NCBI GenBank assembly: GCA_910589105.1 | Contig: CAJUST010000008.1 | Span: forward strand, 1 to 64,000 | DNA from: an uncultured Lachnospiraceae bacterium | GTDB lineage: Bacteria; Bacillota; Clostridia; Lachnospirales; Lachnospiraceae | Reading direction: 5' to 3' | Length of the DNA: 64,000 bases | Shown here: in pieces, positions 32,881 through 40,702 of the stretch | Position numbering within the stretch: position 1 is the first letter of the stretch | Layout of the letters: every line of letters starts with the position of its first letter | Notes under the pieces: model-generated | Databases searched by the model: none | Told to the model about the DNA's origin: nothing | What the model saw: the letters and a program-made list of their open reading frames with translations, nothing else | Program-made: the position numbers and the translations under genes

Positions 32881-32884
32881 GAAT

Positions 32885-32898
32885 CAAACAAATGTTTG
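32885..32898. promoter_or_regulatory. LexA box candidate 3
   Basis: CAAACAAATGTTTG, one mismatch to the consensus, placed just downstream of the -10 box. It overlaps a perfect 14-bp palindrome, ATGTTTGCAAACAT (32892-32905). Confidence 0.6.
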
Positions 32899-32933
32899 CA
32901 AACATACATTCTGTAGATGCGGAGGGATTTGAA

Positions 32934-33263
32934 ATGTTCCGGCAATTATTACATAAGAAGTTAAGTAAACGGCAGATCGCTCTTAGCCTGCTTTTTTTAT
33001 TCTTGTCCATTCTATTCATAAACAGCACGTCCGGCTTTGCAAAATCAGGACAGTCAGGTGAAAAGCGCTATAAATATTATACAAGTATTTCAGTTGAAAA
33101 AGGGAATACTTTATGGAATATTGCTTCTGAATATATAACGGAGGAATATGATAGTATAGAAGAATATATTTTAGAAGTAAAACAGTTGAACCATTTGACC
33201 GGAGATGGGATCTATGCAGGAGAATTTTTGGTGATTCCATACTATTCAGCGGCGGAGCCCTAA
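32934..33263 (+). CDS. YneA-like LysM protein, probable SOS cell-division inhibitor
   Basis: 109 residues: one N-terminal membrane segment (IALSLLFLFLSILFI), a short linker, and an extracellular LysM domain (YTSISVEKGNTLWNIASEYI, then NHLTGDGIYAGEFLVIPYY). Architecture and position (divergent from lexA, under LexA boxes) match Bacillus YneA, which delays septation after DNA damage. Sequence similarity to YneA itself cannot be confirmed here. Start ATG 32934 with GGAGGG upstream; the ATG at 32892 is within the promoter-proximal palindrome and has no site. Confidence 0.75.
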   Translation: MFRQLLHKKLSKRQIALSLLFLFLSILFINSTSGFAKSGQSGEKRYKYYTSISVEKGNTLWNIASEYITEEYDSIEEYILEVKQLNHLTGDGIYAGEFLVIPYYSAAEP

Positions 33264-33374
33264 TAAATTTATAAACAAAAATTACAAAAAAATAAATTTC
33301 ATAAAAAACTTGTAAATAACCAAGTGTTATGATAAGATAATATACAGTTATTAAAGCTAAGATTTAGCGAATAA

Positions 33375-33434
33375 TAGACAGATGCCGCCAGACTTTTACA
33401 GCAGGGACAGGGAAAAGATTTGGCGCATCTGAAT
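33375..33434 (+). promoter_or_regulatory. Imperfect hairpin in the PTS operon leader
   Basis: CAGATGCCGCCA pairs with TGGCGCATCTG (one bulged base) around a loop of about 25 bases, ending 20 bases before the IIA start. It might modulate translation or transcription of the operon. The rest of 33264-33440 has AT-rich promoter-like sequence (TTGTAA and TAAGAT or TAATAT) but no gene. Confidence 0.4.
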
Positions 33435-33454
33435 TAGAGATGGAGGGAAACGAC

Positions 33455-33940
33455 ATGGGTTTATTTGATTTTATGAAAGGGAAAAAAGGTTTCGTAATTT
33501 CAGCTCCGGTAAAAGGGGAATGTATTCCAATCAGTGAAGTTGCAGATCCAACTTTTGCAGATGAGATTCTTGGGAAAGGAATTGCGATAAAGCCGGCAGA
33601 CGGTAAGATTTACGCTCCGGCAGACGGCACTGTCACTACGCTTTTTCCCACAGGTCATGCGGTTGGGATGTCAACCCCTGACGGAGTGGAGATTTTAGTT
33701 CATGTAGGATTGGATACGGTTCAGTTGAAGGGTCAGCATTTTGACACGAAGGTTGAAGTGAACCAGACAGTGAAAAAGGGCGATCTCTTATTGGTGGCGG
33801 ATATTGCGGAAATCAGTAAAGCGGGATACGATACTGTAACTCCAATGCTTATCTGTAACAGCGATGCGTATTCAACGATTGAATGTAAAAAAGACGGCAT
33901 GGTTGAGCCGGGCGAAGATGTCATTACCTGTATGGCATAA
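33455..33940 (+). CDS. PTS glucose-type EIIA
   Basis: 161-residue cytosolic phosphocarrier of the Glc family. Active-site His83 (ILVHVGLDTVQLKG) and the supporting His68 (PTGHAVGM) are 15 residues apart, as in E. coli IIAGlc. GDIL/KPADGKIYAPADG motifs of the beta-barrel are present. It passes phosphate from HPr to the IICB permease encoded three genes downstream, which lacks its own IIA domain. Start ATG 33455 (GGAGGG site); an earlier ATG at 33440 is unlikely. Confidence 0.92.
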   Translation: MGLFDFMKGKKGFVISAPVKGECIPISEVADPTFADEILGKGIAIKPADGKIYAPADGTVTTLFPTGHAVGMSTPDGVEILVHVGLDTVQLKGQHFDTKVEVNQTVKKGDLLLVADIAEISKAGYDTVTPMLICNSDAYSTIECKKDGMVEPGEDVITCMA

Positions 33941-33952
33941 GGAGGTTACGGG

Positions 33953-35566
33953 ATGGTTAAATGTACTGGCAAAAGCGTATTGAAAGGTATTGCGATTGGC
34001 AAGATTTATGTATACCGTAAAAAAGAATTTACTTTGGTCCGGACACAGATAGCAAACGTGGACGATGAAATTAAAAGATTTGAACTTGCAGTGGAAGCGG
34101 CGGAAAAACAGCTTGAAACTTTATATCAGGAAGCGCTTGAGACGGTTGGGGAAAAAGAAGCGAAAATCTTTGAAGTGCATGGCATGATGTTGGAAGACGA
34201 AGGGTATCTGGAAGACATTAAGGCTATGATTCGGGATAAGTGCAATGCGGAATATGCAGTAAAAGAAGTCGGGGACAATTACTCACAGATGTTTGCCGCG
34301 ATGGACAACGAATATATGCGCGCCCGCAGTGTGGATATTTTGGATATCTCCAATAAGGTCATTAATATTCTTGCAGGGGTTGGCGATGATTCCATTAAAT
34401 CTGATGAGCCTGTGATTCTTCTTGCAGATGATTTGACCCCGAGTGAGACGATTTCCATGGATAAGGATAAAGTTCTTGCGTTTGTAACTGTCCATGGTTC
34501 TGCAAATTCCCATACGGCTATTTTGGCCAGAAGCTTAAATCTTCCATCTTTAGTCAATACAGACGTCGCTTTGCTTGATGAATATCAAGGCAAAATGGCG
34601 ATTGTAGACGGGTTTAGCGATGAATTTGTAATCAATCCGCCGGAAGACGTTCTGGAGGATTTGACGCAAAAAAGAGATAAGTGGGTAGAAGAAGCGGAGA
34701 AATTGAAAAAGCTCATCGGACAGGACAATGTGACGACGGACGGCAGAAGGGTGAATGTCTATTGCAACATTGGCGGAGTGGACGATGTGGAACGCGTCAT
34801 TCAGGCAGATGGCGGCGGAATCGGTTTATTCCGAAGCGAGTTCCTCTATCTTGGACGGGACACATGCCCGACAGAGGAAGAACAGTTTGAAAGTTATAAG
34901 GCGGTTCTTGAAAAAATGGAAGGCAAAAAGGTAATTATCCGCACGTTAGACATTGGAGCGGATAAAAAGGCGGATTATCTTGGTTTGGAACCGGAAGAAA
35001 ATCCTGCTATGGGATACCGCGCAATCCGTATCTGTTTGGGGCAGCCGGATATTTTCCGTACACAGTTACGCGCAATTTACCGCGCAAGCGCATATGGGAC
35101 GGCGGCGATTATGTTCCCGATGATTATATCGGTCGATGAAATCAAAAAGATAAAAGCGATTGTAGAAGAAGTAAAGCAGGAGCTTCGGGAAGAAAATATT
35201 CCAATGGGCGAAGTGGAGCTTGGAATTATGATTGAAACCCCGGCGGCTGCCATAATCAGCGATCAGCTTGCGAAAGAAGTGGAGTTTTTCAGTATCGGCA
35301 CGAATGATTTAACGCAATATACGCTGGCGATTGACAGGCAGAACCAGAAGCTTGAGAGCATTTGCGATACGCATCATACGGCAATTTTAAGATTAATACA
35401 GATGACAGTGGAAAATGGCCATAAAGAAAATGCGTGGGTAGGCATTTGTGGAGAGCTGGCTAGCGATACAAAGCTGACAAAGACATTTGTGGATATGGGA
35501 ATTGACGAATTATCAGTTTCCCCAACATATGTGTTGCAATTAAGGAAAACAATTAGAGAGATATAG
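33953..35566 (+). CDS. ptsI: PTS Enzyme I
   Basis: 537-residue phosphoenolpyruvate-protein phosphotransferase, first enzyme of all PTS sugar uptake. The phospho-His is His187 in HGSANSHTAILAR, the PEP-binding barrel has GIGLFRSEFLYLGR and RTLDIGADK, and the late motif FSIGTNDLTQYTLAIDR is followed by the catalytic Cys region WVGICGELA. An AGGAGG site lies upstream, and the gene starts 12 bases after IIA. Confidence 0.97.
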   Translation: MVKCTGKSVLKGIAIGKIYVYRKKEFTLVRTQIANVDDEIKRFELAVEAAEKQLETLYQEALETVGEKEAKIFEVHGMMLEDEGYLEDIKAMIRDKCNAEYAVKEVGDNYSQMFAAMDNEYMRARSVDILDISNKVINILAGVGDDSIKSDEPVILLADDLTPSETISMDKDKVLAFVTVHGSANSHTAILARSLNLPSLVNTDVALLDEYQGKMAIVDGFSDEFVINPPEDVLEDLTQKRDKWVEEAEKLKKLIGQDNVTTDGRRVNVYCNIGGVDDVERVIQADGGGIGLFRSEFLYLGRDTCPTEEEQFESYKAVLEKMEGKKVIIRTLDIGADKKADYLGLEPEENPAMGYRAIRICLGQPDIFRTQLRAIYRASAYGTAAIMFPMIISVDEIKKIKAIVEEVKQELREENIPMGEVELGIMIETPAAAIISDQLAKEVEFFSIGTNDLTQYTLAIDRQNQKLESICDTHHTAILRLIQMTVENGHKENAWVGICGELASDTKLTKTFVDMGIDELSVSPTYVLQLRKTIREI

Positions 35567-35577
35567 GAGGATATATT

Positions 35578-35835
35578 ATGAAATCAATCACATATACAAT
35601 TACAGATGAACTTGGAATCCATGCAAGGCCGGCAGGTCTTTTAGTGAAATTAGCAGGAGGTTTCCAGAGTAAAATCACAATTTCCAAAGAAGGCAAAGAA
35701 GCAGACGCCAAAAGGATAATGGCGCTTATGGGATTAAGCGCTACAAAAGGGACTGTGATTACAGTGGAGATAGAAGGACCGGATGAAGCCGATGCTGCAA
35801 AAGCGGTTGAGGATTTTCTGAAGGCAAATCTATAA
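35578..35835 (+). CDS. ptsH: HPr phosphocarrier lacking Ser46
   Basis: 85 residues. The catalytic His15 sits in GIHARPAG, so it can carry phosphate from EI to IIA. At the regulatory site, where Bacillus has KSIMGVMSLG, this protein has KRIMALMGLS: residue 46 is Arg. HprK cannot phosphorylate this position, so this HPr should not act as CcpA co-repressor, although hprK is present at 15481. It follows ptsI with an AGGAGG site, making a complete general PTS plus sugar-specific cassette. Confidence 0.93.
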   Translation: MKSITYTITDELGIHARPAGLLVKLAGGFQSKITISKEGKEADAKRIMALMGLSATKGTVITVEIEGPDEADAAKAVEDFLKANL

Positions 35836-35898
35836 AAATTAATATGATTATTGTTTCGGTGCTAGGGCGAAACTAAAAAACAAGGGGGTAAATTTTTT

Positions 35899-37371
35899 AT
35901 GATGAAATATTTCCAAAAGTTAGGGAAAGCTTTAATGCTTCCTGTAGCATGTCTGCCTATCTGTGGTATTTTGATGGGTATTGGATATGCTCTCTGTCCT
36001 GCCACTATGCAGGGCGGTGATATGAGCGGTTTTGCAAATATGTTCGGCTTTTTCTTAGTAAAAGCTGGTGGAGCGTTAGTTGATAATATTCCGATCTTAT
36101 TTGCAGTTGGCGTTGGCGTTGGTATGGCAGATGATACAGATGGAACAGCAGGCATTGCGGCTCTTGCTTCATGGCTGATGCTTCAGAATCTGCTTGGCAC
36201 AGGAACGGTTACTGCATTAATGCCTTCTATTGCAGATGATGCAGTTAAAACTTTAGCATTTGATAAAGTAGGCAACCCGTTTATCGGTATTATTGCCGGC
36301 GTTATCGGAGCATCCTGCTACAATAAGTTCAAGGGAACACAGTTGCCGGATTGGCTGTCATTCTTTAGTGGCAAACGTTGTGTAGCAATTATTGCCGGCG
36401 TTGTTTCTATCGTTGTGGCTGGCGTTCTTTTATTTGTATGGCCTGTTCTTTTCTCTGGCTTAGTTGCATTAGGAAACGCTGTTGTTGGTATGGGCGCTGT
36501 TGGTTCTGGTATTTATGCTTTCTTGAACCGTTTATTGATCCCATTTGGTTTACATCACGCATTAAACAACGTATTCTGGTTTGATACAATTGGTCTTGGC
36601 GATTTGTCTCACTTCTGGGCAGGTGAAACAAGCGCAGACGTTACATGGAGCCTTGGTATGTATATGTCAGGTTTCTTCCCATGTATGATGTTCGGCGTTC
36701 CGGGCGCAGCATTGGCAATCGTACATACTGCAAAAGAAAACAAGAAAAAAGTTGCTATCAGCTTAGTGACTTCTGCAGCTATCTGTGCATTTGTCTGCGG
36801 CGTTACAGAGCCGTTTGAGTTTGGCTTCATGTTCTTAGCTCCGGTTCTTTATGTAATTTATGCAGTATTATATGGTATCTTTACAGCAGTGACTACAATC
36901 GTTGGATTTAGGGCAGGATTTAGTTTCTCCGCAGGAGCGACAGACTTAATTTTTTCCGCTTCTTTGCCGGGCGCTGCAAAAACATGGATGATCATTCCGT
37001 TAGGTATCGCAGCATTCGTTGTATTCTATCTTGTATTCCGTTTTGCTATCGTTGCATTTGATTTCAAAACACCGGGTAGAGAAGACGATGACTTAGAAGC
37101 TGATAAGAGCGCAGTTCTTTCTAACAACAATTTTACAGATGTAGCTAAAATTGTATTAGAAGGCCTTGGCGGAAAAGAAAACGTAAAATCTCTTGACAAC
37201 TGTATTACAAGACTTCGTCTTGAAATTAACGATTATACAAAAATAGATGAAGCTAAGATTAAGTCTGCTGGCGTTGCTGGAGTTATGAGACCAAGCAAAA
37301 ATGCTGTTCAGGTAATCGTTGGTACAAAAGTACAGTTCGTTGCTGACGAGATGAAAAAGATGTTAAAATAA
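35899..37371 (+). CDS. PTS glucose/N-acetylglucosamine-type permease IICB
   Basis: 490 residues: about ten membrane segments of the Glc-family IIC domain (LGKALMLPVACLPICGILMG at the start, LLIPFGLHHALNN, VTEPFEFGFMF), then a cytosolic IIB domain with phospho-Cys about 435 (SLDNCITRLRLEI). It has no IIA domain; the operon's own EIIA supplies it. GlcNAc or glucose is the likely substrate, GlcNAc being attractive next to mucin glycosidases, but the sugar is not proven. Codon use is strongly biased to GGT, GTT, CGT, suggesting high expression. A small hairpin (GTTTCG/CGAAAC) precedes its GGGGG site. Confidence 0.9.
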   Translation: MMKYFQKLGKALMLPVACLPICGILMGIGYALCPATMQGGDMSGFANMFGFFLVKAGGALVDNIPILFAVGVGVGMADDTDGTAGIAALASWLMLQNLLGTGTVTALMPSIADDAVKTLAFDKVGNPFIGIIAGVIGASCYNKFKGTQLPDWLSFFSGKRCVAIIAGVVSIVVAGVLLFVWPVLFSGLVALGNAVVGMGAVGSGIYAFLNRLLIPFGLHHALNNVFWFDTIGLGDLSHFWAGETSADVTWSLGMYMSGFFPCMMFGVPGAALAIVHTAKENKKKVAISLVTSAAICAFVCGVTEPFEFGFMFLAPVLYVIYAVLYGIFTAVTTIVGFRAGFSFSAGATDLIFSASLPGAAKTWMIIPLGIAAFVVFYLVFRFAIVAFDFKTPGREDDDLEADKSAVLSNNNFTDVAKIVLEGLGGKENVKSLDNCITRLRLEINDYTKIDEAKIKSAGVAGVMRPSKNAVQVIVGTKVQFVADEMKKMLK

Positions 37372-37415
37372 AAAGATTATACAATATCTTAGGATATTGT
37401 TTATCTCCCTAGCAA

Positions 37416-37449
37416 AGCAGAGGTTCTTTGGAACCTCTGCTTATTTCTT
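37416..37449 (+). terminator. Terminator of the PTS operon
   Basis: AGCAGAGGTTC (37416-37426), loop TTTG, GAACCTCTGCT (37431-37441), then TATTTCTT. A second perfect 20-bp palindromic hairpin, ACAATATCTT/AGGATATTGT, lies at 37381-37400. Confidence 0.9.
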
Positions 37450-37476
37450 GTATTTTATTCTGGAATAGGATATAAT
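37448..37476 (+). promoter_or_regulatory. Promoter for plsC with an overlapping dyad
   Basis: TTGTAT (37448-37453), 17-base spacer, TATAAT (37471-37476). A perfect 7-bp dyad TGGAATA-N10-TATTCCA (37461-37484) spans the -10 box and could be an operator. Confidence 0.65.
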
Positions 37477-37499
37477 ATATTCCAAGGGGTGTTAATGAG

Positions 37500-38216
37500 A
37501 TGTTAAGATTTATCTATGTGATTATTATGAATGTATTCCGCGCGCCATATATTGTTCCTAAAATGCGAAAAGAAGCGGAGCATCCGGAGCGGTATACTGA
37601 GGAAGAACGTTATCGTTTGGCAAAACATGTGATACGTCTGATGAAGCTTTCCGGGAAAGTTCACACAAAAGCATATGGTTCAGAGAATCTGCCGAAGGAA
37701 GGCGGATATATTATGTATCCTAACCATCAAGGCAAATACGATGCGCTTGGGATTATCCATACGCATAAATTGCCTTGTTCCGTCGTTATGGACAAGGCAA
37801 AGTCAAATTCTTTTTTAGTAAAAGAATTTATAGATTTACTTCAGGGGAAACGTTTGGAGAAAGATAATGTAAGGCAGGCTCTGACAATTATCAATGAAGT
37901 CGCAAAAGAAGTTTTAGCGGGCAGACGTTATATTCTGTTTCCGGAAGGCGGTTATGAAAATAATGCAACGAACAAGATGACAAATTTCAAGGCCGGAAGT
38001 TTTAAATCGGCGATAAAAGCGAAAGCGCCGATTGTTCCGGTTGCATTAATTGATTCTTATAAGGTTTTCCATGGTTTTAGTTTTAAGAAAGTGATTACAC
38101 AGGTGCATTATTTGAAGCCTATTTATTATGAAGAGTATAAAAATTTAAAGACAAATGAAATTGCCTCTATGGTTCAGGGACGCATCCAGCAGATTTTGGA
38201 TGCGTATGCGGTATAG
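37500..38216 (+). CDS. 1-acyl-sn-glycerol-3-phosphate acyltransferase family protein
   Basis: 238 residues, PlsC family, membrane-associated enzyme of phospholipid synthesis. The acyltransferase motif NHQGKYD (His-x4-Asp) occurs after YIMYP, and block III is ILFPEGGYENN. A hydrophobic N-terminus (LRFIYVIIMNVF) may anchor it. Substrate is presumably lysophosphatidic acid. It is expressed from its own promoter and ends 1 base from the convergent recombinase gene. Confidence 0.85.
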   Translation: MLRFIYVIIMNVFRAPYIVPKMRKEAEHPERYTEEERYRLAKHVIRLMKLSGKVHTKAYGSENLPKEGGYIMYPNHQGKYDALGIIHTHKLPCSVVMDKAKSNSFLVKEFIDLLQGKRLEKDNVRQALTIINEVAKEVLAGRRYILFPEGGYENNATNKMTNFKAGSFKSAIKAKAPIVPVALIDSYKVFHGFSFKKVITQVHYLKPIYYEEYKNLKTNEIASMVQGRIQQILDAYAV

Positions 38217-38217
38217 T

Positions 38218-39270
38218 TTAATCTTTTTCACGTAGCCGTACAATTCGGGCGGCCTGCCTGCGGCGTTCGTCAGCCTGCGCCGCATAATGTTTTCTTGTCG
38301 TGTTGACGTCTTTATGGCCCAGCACATCTGCGACGAGATAGATGTCTCCGGATTCTTGGTATAATGTGGTGCCATAAGTGCTTCTCAGTTTATGAGGAGT
38401 GATGTTTTTTAAGCTTGTGACAAGCTTTGCATATTTTTTGACGAGATTTTCCACGGAACGGACGCTCATTCTCTTTTTCTGCATGGAGAGAAATAGCGCA
38501 TTGGCGCTGCCTTCCATTGGAATGATTTCCTTCCGCTCTTTCAGATACTCGCAGAGAGCTTGTTCGACTTCTTCTCCAAAATATACAATGGATTCATATC
38601 CTCCTTTTCGATGGACTTTTATTCCATTGTTCTTAAAATCTATATCAGTCAGATCCAGACCGACGCATTCCGAGACGCGGATGCCAGTGCCGAGCATTAA
38701 TGTCAGCAGGGCAAGATCGCGTTTTTTTGTTTGGGAATGGTATGCCTTCTGTCGTTTTGTCAGATTCTCACCGGATTCCACCTCATCTAAAAGCAGGGCG
38801 ACTTCGTCCACATCTAAACGTACAATCGTTTTTTCATGGAGTTTTGGCATTTGGACAAGTTCTGCCGGATTGGTAGCGATGCGTTCCGTCCGGAAGAAAA
38901 AGTTATAGAAACTCCTTAAACTAGCCAGTTTTCTTGAAATGCCGCGTTCTTGGTTTGTGTGTTCCACATCATCTTTCACATAATACTTTAACCAGCTTAA
39001 ATATTCTTCAATATCCTGAGCTTTTACTTCATCAAGAAGCTCTAGTGGAAAGTTAGGGAGTTCCATTTTTTGGTAAATCGGGTTATTGTCATGTATGTAT
39101 TCAAAGAAAACCCGTAGATCGTAAGCATAAGCAATGCGGGTTCTGGAAGAAGTGGTTGGTTCAATGCCGATAAAGAAGTCTTTGCAGAAATAGGGCAGTG
39201 ACTTTATGATCTCCCGAAGCTTTAATTCATTTTCTATGTTTATTTTTTCATGGTAAGCTTTTTCTTTCAT
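38218..39270 (-). CDS. Xer-type tyrosine recombinase
   Basis: 350 residues. An N-terminal SAM-like core-binding domain (residues about 20-150) precedes the catalytic domain with the full set of active-site residues: Arg in GTGIRVSE, Lys in VHRKGGYESIV, HKLRS (His-x2-Arg), His in LGHKDVNTT and the nucleophile Tyr in KHYAAQ. It resembles the chromosomal XerC/XerD group more than phage integrases: there is no arm-binding domain, and it lies with a tRNA-modification gene, overlapping it by 4 bases. Its target (dif or otherwise) is unknown. Confidence 0.85.
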   Translation of the reverse strand: MKEKAYHEKINIENELKLREIIKSLPYFCKDFFIGIEPTTSSRTRIAYAYDLRVFFEYIHDNNPIYQKMELPNFPLELLDEVKAQDIEEYLSWLKYYVKDDVEHTNQERGISRKLASLRSFYNFFFRTERIATNPAELVQMPKLHEKTIVRLDVDEVALLLDEVESGENLTKRQKAYHSQTKKRDLALLTLMLGTGIRVSECVGLDLTDIDFKNNGIKVHRKGGYESIVYFGEEVEQALCEYLKERKEIIPMEGSANALFLSMQKKRMSVRSVENLVKKYAKLVTSLKNITPHKLRSTYGTTLYQESGDIYLVADVLGHKDVNTTRKHYAAQADERRRQAARIVRLREKD

Positions 39271-39998
39271 ATGGTTCCTTTCTGTTTTGTCCAGCCTGAA
39301 ATATTTCCGTTTACAATGGCTGTAAACATACGGTCTTTTACGCCGGGATTTTCTGAATTTAACTGACGGAGCAGTTTCTTTACATATTCACGGCGGGTAA
39401 TCCCGTCTGCGGGACATGGGTTTTTTTCAACTGGAAGCGGATAACGGTTCTGAAACCCAATTACATCAGCTTCCGCCACATACATCATGGGACGGATCAC
39501 CGTTAAATCCATGCGGTCTAAATAGGTAACTGGCGCGAAAGAATAGAATCTGCCTTCATAGATTAAGGAAAGCAGCATAGTTTCAACAATATCATCTTTG
39601 TGATGGGCGTAGGCAACTTTATTACAGCCTAATTCTTTCGCTTTGGCATTTAACGCGCCTTTCCGCATCTTCGCGCATAAGGAACAGGGAGATTGTTCTT
39701 TACGTTCCTTAAAAATAATGTTTCCAATGTCGGTTTTAACAATATGAAGGGAAACATTAAGTTCTTCACATAAAGCCTGAATGCGTTCCGTTTTAAATTC
39801 CTGAAACCCCAGATGAACCATAATGGCAGTTAATTCAAAAGGATTTGGATAGAATCTTTGTAAATGCTTTAAAGCGTAAAGTAAAGCCAAGCTGTCCTTT
39901 CCTCCGGAAATGCCAATGGCAATTTTATCTTCAGGTAAAATCATCTGATAGTCGTCTACTGCTTTTCTAGTATAACTTAATAACTGTTGTAATTTCAT
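39267..39998 (-). CDS. TtcA-like tRNA thiolation ATP-pyrophosphatase
   Basis: 243 residues of the TtcA/TilS PP-loop superfamily. The pyrophosphatase motif is GISGGKDSLALLYAL; CSLC provides a metal-binding Cys pair and CPADG a third Cys, as in TtcA-group enzymes that thiolate cytidine 32 of tRNA using an iron-sulfur cluster. AYAHHKDDIVETMLL is the second family signature. The exact nucleoside is not certain. Start with AGAGAGGTT upstream; the 3' end overlaps the recombinase start in ATGA. Confidence 0.85.
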   Translation of the reverse strand: MKLQQLLSYTRKAVDDYQMILPEDKIAIGISGGKDSLALLYALKHLQRFYPNPFELTAIMVHLGFQEFKTERIQALCEELNVSLHIVKTDIGNIIFKERKEQSPCSLCAKMRKGALNAKAKELGCNKVAYAHHKDDIVETMLLSLIYEGRFYSFAPVTYLDRMDLTVIRPMMYVAEADVIGFQNRYPLPVEKNPCPADGITRREYVKKLLRQLNSENPGVKDRMFTAIVNGNISGWTKQKGTI

Positions 39999-40702
39999 TT
40001 GAACCTCTCTTTTGAAAAATTCGGATGTCTAGTATAGTATAAACCATTTTTATATGAAAATCTATATTTACCTTAACTGCAATTAAGCTTTCGTTAAAAA
40101 TTTAAAATATTTCAATTATTGCATATATAATTAGGCGTAAATAGAAGTGAAAAAAACTACGTTTTACGCCAGAGCCTTACGTTACAGGATTTCTTTTATA
40201 TTAAAGTTATATAATTTAAGGCAAACGCCTAATTGCAGTTACCTTAAACTTGAAGCTCAGGGAAAATGAAACTCCTAATAAATAAGAGCGTAAGTTAGGA
40301 AACCCCGTTTATCCATTACATATGATCTCAAGAGATTTCATCTTACCTAATATGAAATCTAATCTATAAGCATGAAAGACGAATGGGAAAAACTGTTGAA
40401 TCATTTCTTTTATTAAGGTATTCTTAAGGCATCATCTTAAATGTTTCATATCATTGAATCAACGGATAAAGTCCGTATCTATCCCTTAAAAATTTTATGA
40501 CTAGCTAATGTTAGATAAAATAGCAAGATATATTTTTAGTAAAAAATTAATGTTTTATTAAAATGCTTAATGATATGCAGCATCAAAGAATATATTTAAC
40601 CTCTATTTTTTAAACACCGCTTTACACTGATTATGTAGTTTGTTATAATGATAAACTATAATTGGAGCGTATCAAACGGAGAGAAGCAAGGAGTGTGTAA
40701 GA
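39999..40702. other. 700-bp intergenic region with many inverted repeats
   Basis: No credible coding frame. It holds the ttcA-like promoter region on the left and the aldolase promoter (40621-40649) on the right. In between are: 12-bp arms TAACTGCAATTA (40074-40085) and TAATTGCAGTTA (40230-40241); 9-bp arms ATTAGGCGT (40130-40138) and ACGCCTAAT (40225-40233); GGCGTAAA/TTTACGCC (40133-40170); AGATTTCA/TGAAATCT (40333-40360); ACGGA/TCCGT (40462-40476). GGCGT has two alternative partners. A TATAAT-like box occurs near 40209. It may encode a structured RNA; no known Rfam class is recognised. Confidence 0.5.
40621..40649 (+). promoter_or_regulatory. Promoter for the aldolase-pdp unit
   Basis: TTTACA (40621-40626), 17-base spacer, TATAAT (40644-40649), 54 bases before the ATG, which has a GGAG site. 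Confidence 0.8.

Noticed and set aside
38218..39270. Tyrosine recombinase as the integrase of a mobile element.
   Set aside because: There is no adjacent tRNA attachment site, excisionase, relaxase or phage gene, and it is translationally coupled to a tRNA-modification gene, fitting a chromosomal Xer.
40220..40320. GGCAAAC motif as a c-di-GMP-I riboswitch.
   Set aside because: The surrounding conserved stems and the GGGACGCAAAG segment of that class are missing.
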